In this document: positions 42,801 to 51,800 of the stretch, one piece after another
How the letters are laid out: every line of letters starts with the position of its first letter
Position numbering within the stretch: the first letter of the stretch is position 1
Assembly: GCA_028015205.1 (NCBI GenBank)
Contig: CM051513.1
Coordinates: 48,054,841-48,118,840, forward strand
Source: Mytilisepta virgata
Taxonomy: Eukaryota > Mollusca > Bivalvia > Mytilida > Mytilidae
DNA: 64,000 bases
Reading direction: 5' to 3'
Notes under the pieces: generated by a model
What the model was told of the DNA's origin: nothing
The model's input: only the letters and a program-made list of their open reading frames with translations
The model's database searches: none
Translations under genes and position numbers: made by a program

Positions 42801-45800
42801 CTTCTCAATGACCAAAATTAGTGTTTGTCAAACTGTTATATATCCAATGAAATTATTCCCGTAAATTGTGTGGTTCAAATTTCTTGAAATTTTGATATTT
42901 TTGTCAAAAGCTCAAAGTAGATATTTCATCATGATTTTATGAAAATTAAATGAGCCAAGTGTTGGGTACCCCCTTAAATGTACTAAATTTGGATTATTTT
43001 CTATATGCCATAACCACTTGCATGGTGGCATGGTGGCATGCCAAACAAAAGACTCAATTATTGTTATTTTGTGCATCTCTGCTAAGCATGAGATTTTGTA
43101 TAAGCACAAAGAGAGGTTTGCTTAGAGTCCTAATAATGTGTCTAAGTGGGGTGACATGTGTCCTGCAGACATAACTTTTGAGCTAGTATGTTCAAAATGC
43201 CAGCTCAGTGTGTCTAGTTCAAAGTACGATTTACATTTCAAACACAGTCATGTTCTGATATGCCTGTAATAATTAACTGCACATTAAGCAGTACACAAGG
43301 TAATCACAGGGCTCTAAGTGGTGCCTTATTTAGTCTAAATAATTTGGCACCTTGTAATTCATTATAATTTGCCAAATTGGCAATTAATTCTTTTAACATT
43401 TGCGACCCTAGAAATAAAGATTTTTGTCAGTCTTTGACTTTTGTCCCTCATGCGTTTGAATAATAAGAGAAAATTAGTCGTATCATGCACCTTAAAGTTT
43501 TATACTATGAACCAATGGTGCCTTGAACCAAATATATTATTTGAGGCCTGCTTAGCTTTAATGCACGAAGGAAATAAAACCTCAGAACCTTGACGGTACC
43601 AAATAAAAAGAACCGCCTCAGTGGTCTCGTGGTAGAGTGCTCGCCTCAAGTGCACAGCCACGGCCGTGTCAAACCAAAGTCATTAAAATTGATATTTGCT
43701 GCTTCTCCACCAAGCACGCTGCATATAGGAGTAAGAACAAAAATCTACTGGTTGTCTCAGAGTCAGTATAATGTGTCCGAGTAGGGTGATATGTCTTCCT
43801 GCAGACAGTTGCACCCGTGAGATAGCACATTAAAAATCCAGCTCAGCGTGTCGGTCTAGTACAAAGGATGGATCATATCATTATCATACATGTTCTCTTC
43901 CTGATATACACTTGGCTGCCACCGGACGTCAAACAACAATTCATCCATCCATCCATCCAAATAAAAAGGGAGATAACTCAACATTGAAAACTTTTGGTTT
44001 ATATAAATTTGCTCATAACTTGCATTCCAGGAATGAGTATATTCTGACACCAATAAAGATACAGCCACCTGACCCCGTCTATCCCATACAGCCAGGACTG
44101 TTTCTTGCACATTATAGTGTTCATGGGCTAGAAATGTTTCTGTTGAAATATGACATGGAGAAAAGAGAGGCTGAAGTTGTCAAAATCACAGTAAGTGGTA
44201 AAGTTTGACATCACAGATTTAAAGGGAAATTTAAAGGGATAGTTGTGATTAAAAAAGAAATTGTTTTATTACATTGATTATGGTGAAATAACAGGATTTC
44301 CGAGTGAAATCAAAACCAATAATTCACCAAGTGAAATCGAAGTAATGTACATAGGAAGTAATGTAACAATAGCCATCGCCAATGACAATGTAGATTTGCA
44401 TTTCAAGATTAGTTATACTATAATTATAACTGTTTTTTACTTCTCACAAGTGAAGGCCAGTGGTGGGACCATGCACTTGACTCCAATTTTAATGGACAAG
44501 AACAATGTTCCTGCACATGTGGGAACACATGGAAAAGACAGGAATTTCATTTTACGTACTCCCAATCAGGAAATTCAAAAGATTGCCACATTTCCTGTAA
44601 TATTCTTAAAAATTTATGAGAAGTCACACTGAAGTTTGGAATTTTAAAGTAATCTCCCTTACTCCATATTTTCTTCCCGTGTAATTCACCCAATACTGTG
44701 TGTTGTTGTTAGTTGACTTAGGACAAGATAATATTTTGTGCTAATTAATTATACTTGTGTTTAAAGTGGAACGACTATGTTATGATATAGTTATACCATT
44801 CTGTGATAGCTGAAAACATCCGTGAAAGTTATAAAAAAAATTAATGGCCTTGAAAAACTATCAGTTTTTGTCGCGGCAAGGATTACCGTAAATTGGGATA
44901 TTTTGGCTGTTATTTGCTTAAAACATGGATATTAAATTTTATTCACGGATTTGGTGCCAAATAAATTAAATATAACCACAGCCAAAATATCCCAATTCAC
45001 AGTACTGGTTTGAGTGCTGTAGACTGATGGTTCTATCTTGTTTATCTGGTTTACTCCATCAATAAAAATTGGCTGCCATTATCTACTCAAACTTTTCAGT
45101 CTGCAACCTTTTCTTTGGGAGGTTGAAGTAATTTCTCCCATTCTCCCATTATGCCATTTAAACATGTTTAGTTATGTGATAAAAGCATGATGGATTTCTA
45201 TTTTTAATATTCATACGAATAATTTATTTTTTGACAGGGTGACCCAAATGTCCCTTCAGGCGAAACTAGTATTTATGTTAATCTTCGTAAACCAGTCAAA
45301 TTAACGGTTGAAGAACAGATGGATTATAATCATGTGATGTCTATATCAGAGGAGGAAGTACCAGATGCCGATGAAATACAGCCCATGAGGCAGCCTTTTG
45401 TGATACTACCAAATTTTCAAACTTTCTTTGGAGATTTCAACACTGACACCTGCCAATACAGGTATATAGGTTTTCTAAGTCAAATTTTTTCAGTTTTTAA
45501 TTGATAGTTTGTCATCTTCGACTGCCTCTCAATAATCTGACCACCCCATATTTTTTTTCACCCGCTGCAACCCGACGGAGGGACTTAGTAATGGTCTGCG
45601 TCCATCCGTCCGTCCATCACAATTACTTGTGGAGGCATCTCCTCTGAGAATGCTAATCAGATTTTGTCCAAGCTTTGTAGGATTGTTAGTTACCATTGCA
45701 CCACGATTTTGATTCGACAAATTTTAAGGGATTTATGTGACTCTTACTGGTTTTGTGCATGTGACACTATAGGAATACTATGTCGACGCAACGCCTATGA

Positions 45801-48800
45801 GACCGCTGATAGGATTTTGTTAAAATTTTGTAGGATTGCTAGTCACCATATGTACTTGAGTCTCTCGCACCGCCATTTTCATTTGACAAATTTTACGGGA
45901 GTTATGGGACTTTAACTTTTTTCCTGTATTTGACACTATAGGAACACTTTGTGGACGTAACTCCTCTGAGACCACTGATCAGATTTCGTTCAAATATTGT
46001 AGGATTGTTAGTCACCACATGTTCTTGATCCTATGGAACGTGATTTTGATTCAATAAATTTTACGGTATTTATGGGATTAACGTTTTTGTGCATGTGACA
46101 CTATACAAACACTTTCTGGACGCAACTCCTCTGAGACCACTGATCGAATTTCGTTCAAATTTTGTAGGATTGTTAGTCAACTTTTGTACTTGATCCTATC
46201 GCACCGCGATTTTGATTCGACAAATTTTACAGAAGGTATGGGACTTTAACTTTTTCCTGCATTCAACACTATAGAAACTTTGTGGATGCAACTCCTCTGA
46301 GACTGCTAATCAGATTTTGTTCAAATTTTGGAGGATTGTTAGCCATCACATGTACTTGATCCTATCGCACCACAATTTTGATGAGACAATTTTTATGGGA
46401 GTTTAACTTTAACGTTTTTGTGCATGTGACACTATAGAAACACTTTGTGGATGCAACTCCTCTGAGACCACTGATCAGATTTTGTTTAAATTTTGTAGGA
46501 TTGTTAGTCATGTACATGTACATGTACTTGATCCTATGCCGCCATTTCAATAATACATGTATATATCTTGTGGGGCTTCGACTTTTCTCTGCGGCAGGGG
46601 ACATATGGCTACATGTAGCAATCTTGTTTAATTTGTCCTGAACAATTTTTTGTAATTTTTTCTTGTCCATTTCCGGTGAAATCTGTGATTTATTTCATGG
46701 TGTCTGTTTCCGGTTCACGAAAGATAAACAGTTTTTGCTTTCATACCTTTTGTTGGCCATCTGAAGTGAGAAAAGGGAATGATATGCATCCAATTTGATG
46801 ATACAAAAAGAATATTTAACATATACCTTGATATTGTGAGTGGCCTTGTCAAACATAAGTACCCTGTTCTGGACTTGCCAACAGCAAGAAATTGCCACAG
46901 TAGTATCATGGTAGCATGCTCACCTCAATTGCATAAGATGCGGGTTTGTTTTCTGGCCAGGTCAAACCAAAGACCTTAAAATTGGTATTTGCTGCATCAC
47001 TGCCAAGCATGCAGCATCTAGGAGTATGAACAAAGGACTTGTTTTACCAGAATGTGCAATTAACGTGTCCTGCACGGGTGTTATGTCTTCCTGCAAACTT
47101 TTACTTCGTGAGCTAGTACATTTAAAATCTGGTTCAGTTGATGATATAGTTTATATAGACAAGAAGTAGTAAGCAATCAGAAAAAATGTATATTGAGATT
47201 TCTAGGAAACTATTAATGACACACATAAAAACAATATGTGCATGTGTATGACATTACAATCAGGAATGTCACTTGGTTTATCAAATATGAAAATTTGTAC
47301 TTAAAGATTATCCAGTTTATCAAATCTAAATAATTTAATGATCTTGATTAGATTAATCTAACTATATTAATTGAAGAATCTTTACGGTCTTCTAAATAAC
47401 AATCGAAAGATATAGTTAATACTATGCTGTATACATGTACGACGCATTTCAAGGAGATACCTCTCATCAGCAGCATTAAAACCGAAACACCTACTTGACA
47501 GAATTATTGTTTGACAAATTTTCATACCTGTATCGCCAGAATGTGAAAGCATGTTCCAATTCTCTTCAAAGGTAACCACAGGTCTGAGAGTCTTGGGTCT
47601 ATTATGTTCCAATCCCCTTAAAGGGTAAGCACAGGTTTAAGAGTCTTGGGTCTATCATGTTCCAATCCCCTTCAAAGGTAACCACAGGTCTAAGAGTCTT
47701 GGGTCTATCATGTTCCAATCCAATTCAAAGGTAATCACAAGTCTGAGAGTCTTGGGTCTATCATGTTCCAATCCAATTCAAAGGTAACCACAAGTCTGAG
47801 AGTCTTGGGTCTATCACATTCCAATCCAATTCAAAGGTAACCACAAGTCTGAGAGTCTTGGGTCTATCACGTTCCAATCCCCTTCAAAGGTTTCCACAGG
47901 TCTGAGAGTCTTGGGTCTATCATGTTCCAATCCCCTTCAAAGGTAAGCACAGGTCTGAGAGTCTTGGGCCTATCATGTTCCAATCCCCTTCAAAGGTAAC
48001 CACAGGTCTGAGAGTCTTGGGCTTATCATGTTCCAATCCCCTTAAAAGGTAACCACAGGTCTGAGAGTCTTGGGTCTATCATGTTCCAATCCCCTTCAAA
48101 GGTAACCACAGGTCTGAGAGTCTTGGGTCTATCACGTTCCAATCCCCTTCAAAGGTAACCACAGGTCTGAGAGTCTTGGGCCTATCATGTTCCAATCCCC
48201 TTCAAAGGTAACCACAGGTCTGAGAGTCTTGGGCCTATCATGTTCCAATCCTCTTCAAAGATAACTACAGGTCTGAGAGTCTTGGGTCTATCATGTTCCA
48301 ATCCCCTTCAAAGGTAACCATAGGTCTAAGAGTCTTGGGTCTCTCATGTTCCAATACCCTTCAAAGGTAACCACAAGTCTGAGAGTCTTGGGTCTATCAT
48401 GTTCCAATCCCCTTCAAAGGTAACCACAGGTCTGAGAGTTATGGGTCTATCATGTTCCAATCCCCTTCAAAGGTAAGCACAGGTCTGAGAGTCTTGGGTC
48501 TATCATGTTCCAATCCCCTTCAAAGGTAAGCACAGGTCTGAGAGTCTTGGGCCTATCATGTTCCAATCCCCTTCAAAGGTAACCACAGGTCTGAGAGTCT
48601 TGGGCCTATCATGTTCCAATCCTCTTCAAAGATAACTACAGGTCTGAGAGTCTTGGGCCTATCATGTTCCAATCCCCTTCAAGGTAACCACAGAGAGTCT
48701 TGGGTCTAATCTATATCCAGTGAAAAGAAAAAGAAAAATAAAATGTCAATTTGAAAACTTCATGGATTCACATGAATTCTTCAACTGCATGCTTTTCCAT

Positions 48801-51800
48801 TTTCCTTGGATATGTTCCAGTTTTCTATACTTTTGGATTGCCAACTATTAAATTTCATTTCTTCACCCAGGTCCCCTGGGGGTAAAAGGCGTTTAAGTGT
48901 AATTTACACTTTAAAACAGGACAGGTATGCTTGAAATAATTTCTTGGCATCAAAGTTACGCTCGTACTGCCATTACTACGCAGAGCTTTCAAAAATCAAA
49001 GTGTCCAAGCTCACATTTGTTATCATGTATGTTGGATTATTGATACGACAATCATAAGGATGTGTTGATAAACTTTATTAATGTGATTGAAAACAGTGGT
49101 AATTGTGGCGATAATGCTAATGGTTCTTGTAACCCAGTTGATGCATTTTACCTCTTTGATTTCTAATTTTTGCTTTTTATATTGCTGCTGTTAGGAGGTT
49201 AAAATATCCACCTTTTTAAAAAAACTGAAAGTAATTACCCACTGATTCAAAAATGTTATCTGGGACTATGTTTACTAGATGAATCATACTGACCTATATT
49301 TCATGCTTCAGTTGCTTCGTTCAATATTCATTCTTAAAGAGATATTCTTATACTTGTAGATACTGTGCTAAAGGTAGAGTGGCAGGTACGGGGTATAGTA
49401 ATCCCTCATTTAGTTCAGGACATTTCTGTGTCATGTCAGAAGATGTTATTTATAATTTGTGGGTGTTAATGTATTGTATATTTGGTTATTATAGAATTAA
49501 AGATTTTAATTAAACTTTACAGTTCTGTTTTTATGTTAGAAAGTATAGATAGTTTTTTCAAACACTTAAGGTATCACCAAATTTTGGGCTTTACCTAACT
49601 AATTTAGACAAAAATTAGGGAAATATATATGTGTGTGATTTTGTGTGTGAGTGTGTTCCAGTCTGCACCTTTAGTCATTTACCAAAATCCAAAATCTAGT
49701 AAATCGAGATGTACTGTGAGGCCATTGTTCACTAGTGTCAGAACTCACGTTTTTCAGTAAGGTAGAAAACAAACAAGGTAGTTCTCAAACAATAAAGTTG
49801 ATGTCGCCTTGGTCAGAAAACGTATCTCGTGATATGGTGTACCTGTAGAAGGCTTGTAACAAAAATATCAAGTGGCTGTGATGAGTAGCTCCAGAGAAAA
49901 GTGTGAAAAAAAATTTACGGACAGATGCAAGACCATATATTTACTTCCAACTTGTGTAACTATTAGTATGATTTAGTAGGAGTAGCGTGCACACACACAT
50001 CATCACACACACAAATACACATTATCTAACTTGAAGTTCCCTCTGCATGAAATCCTTTTAATGAATTCCACATACTAAAAAGAATACTGCTACAATATAA
50101 TTCTCCAAGATATAAAATTAAAATACAGAACCCAATCTTTAATTTTTAAAAAATCTGAAAAATTCAACTTTTGTTTCTTTTCTAAATTATTTGTCATTTC
50201 TATTTTTGTTATCTTTGCTGGTGAATATTGATAAGAGGTTTAGTTGTGAATATAAGATTAATAAATTTGTTTTTCTTAATTCAAAATTTGAAAAAAATGA
50301 AACCTACGGTAATACAATATTATATTTATCTAGTTGCTCCACAGCAAATAATTTGATTTACTTAAATAAATAGCATGTATGATAAACTATTTGTCTTTCA
50401 CTTCACTTTTCTGTATTGAAAATTAATTGATTTTTTGTATTTTTATGTAAAACTATTACAGTACTGTGTAAATACAATAATATGGTTAAAATCCTGCCAC
50501 TCTATCTGTGCTCTATCTGTTTGTGGGGGGGGGGGGGGGGTTGGAGCTCCACAAAACCTCGCCACATTTTATTTCATTGTCTCGGTTAATTTTTAAGTTT
50601 ATTTATTGATATTCTGACATGATATTGTACAGTCATGAATTATTCTGGGGTCATTCAGGGCTTATGGCATGGTGTAGTTTTCCACCATTAAAGACATGTA
50701 GTGATCTCTGGGTGTTTGTTTGGTTATATACTTTTGATTTTGTGCTTTCTTTGTAACACCACTCCATGTCCGTTTTTCCCCATATTATCAACCAAAGGGC
50801 CAGTGTGAACTACTGTCATCACTTGTCGTCCATCGCCCGTCCGTCGTCTGTAAACTGTTTAAAAAATCTCGTCTGAAACCACTGCCAATTGGAACACTGA
50901 TTTGGTCACAATCATCCCTAGGGTGGCCAGTTTCAAAATTATATCAATTGATGCCGCCGACCAACAACATGACTGCCGTTACTATAAATAGAACTTTGGG
51001 GTAAAACTGGCAAAATGTTAATCGTTTACGGCTTTACATGTAAATATGAAGCTTATTTTTGTCTCGTCTGTGACAAAAAGTCGCGGAGGCGATCGAAAAC
51101 TTTTTTAAAACTTTATTAACTTTGCACATGTAATACTACAATTAAGATCTACTGTCCACAAGGTAGCTTATCGTACAAGGTTTGCCAACGTATATTTGTC
51201 TTGTGACCCTGACCTCATTTTCATGGGTACTGACTTCATAAACATGAATTAAAAATTTGCGTCCAAATTTCGTGGTTAAATCCATTCCTCAGCAACTGTA
51301 ATACCTAGGCCAACCATATTTGGTCTATGGATAGTTCTAAGTGGGTACAAATGTAAATGCCAGTCTGACACCTGGCTTGGGACCTTGACCTCAATTTCAT
51401 GCTCGAGTGACTTTGTCACTTTTTTGTTGTTAAGTCAATTTCTCAGAAACTGTAATACCTAGATCCACCGTATTTGGCCAATAGATATAACTTGGTGGGT
51501 ACATGTCTATCTGATACCTGCCTTTTAACCTTGACCTCAATTTCATGCTTGAGTGACCTGCGTCACATTTTCGTGGTTAAGTCCATTACTCAGAAACTAG
51601 AATACCTAGACCACCATATTTGATCAATAGATAGTTCTTGATGGGTACATGTCAGTCTGACACCTGGCTTGGGACCTTGACCTCAATTTCATGCTTGAGT
51701 GACTTTTGTAACTTTTTCGTGGTTTAGTCCATTTCTCAGAAACTGTAATACCTAAGCCAACCATATTTGGTCTATTGATAGTTCTTTGTGGGTACACAAA

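Noticed and set aside
47552..48712. CRISPR-like regular array
   Set aside because: Repeats are contiguous 53-bp units without unique spacers, in a eukaryotic intron. It is a satellite.
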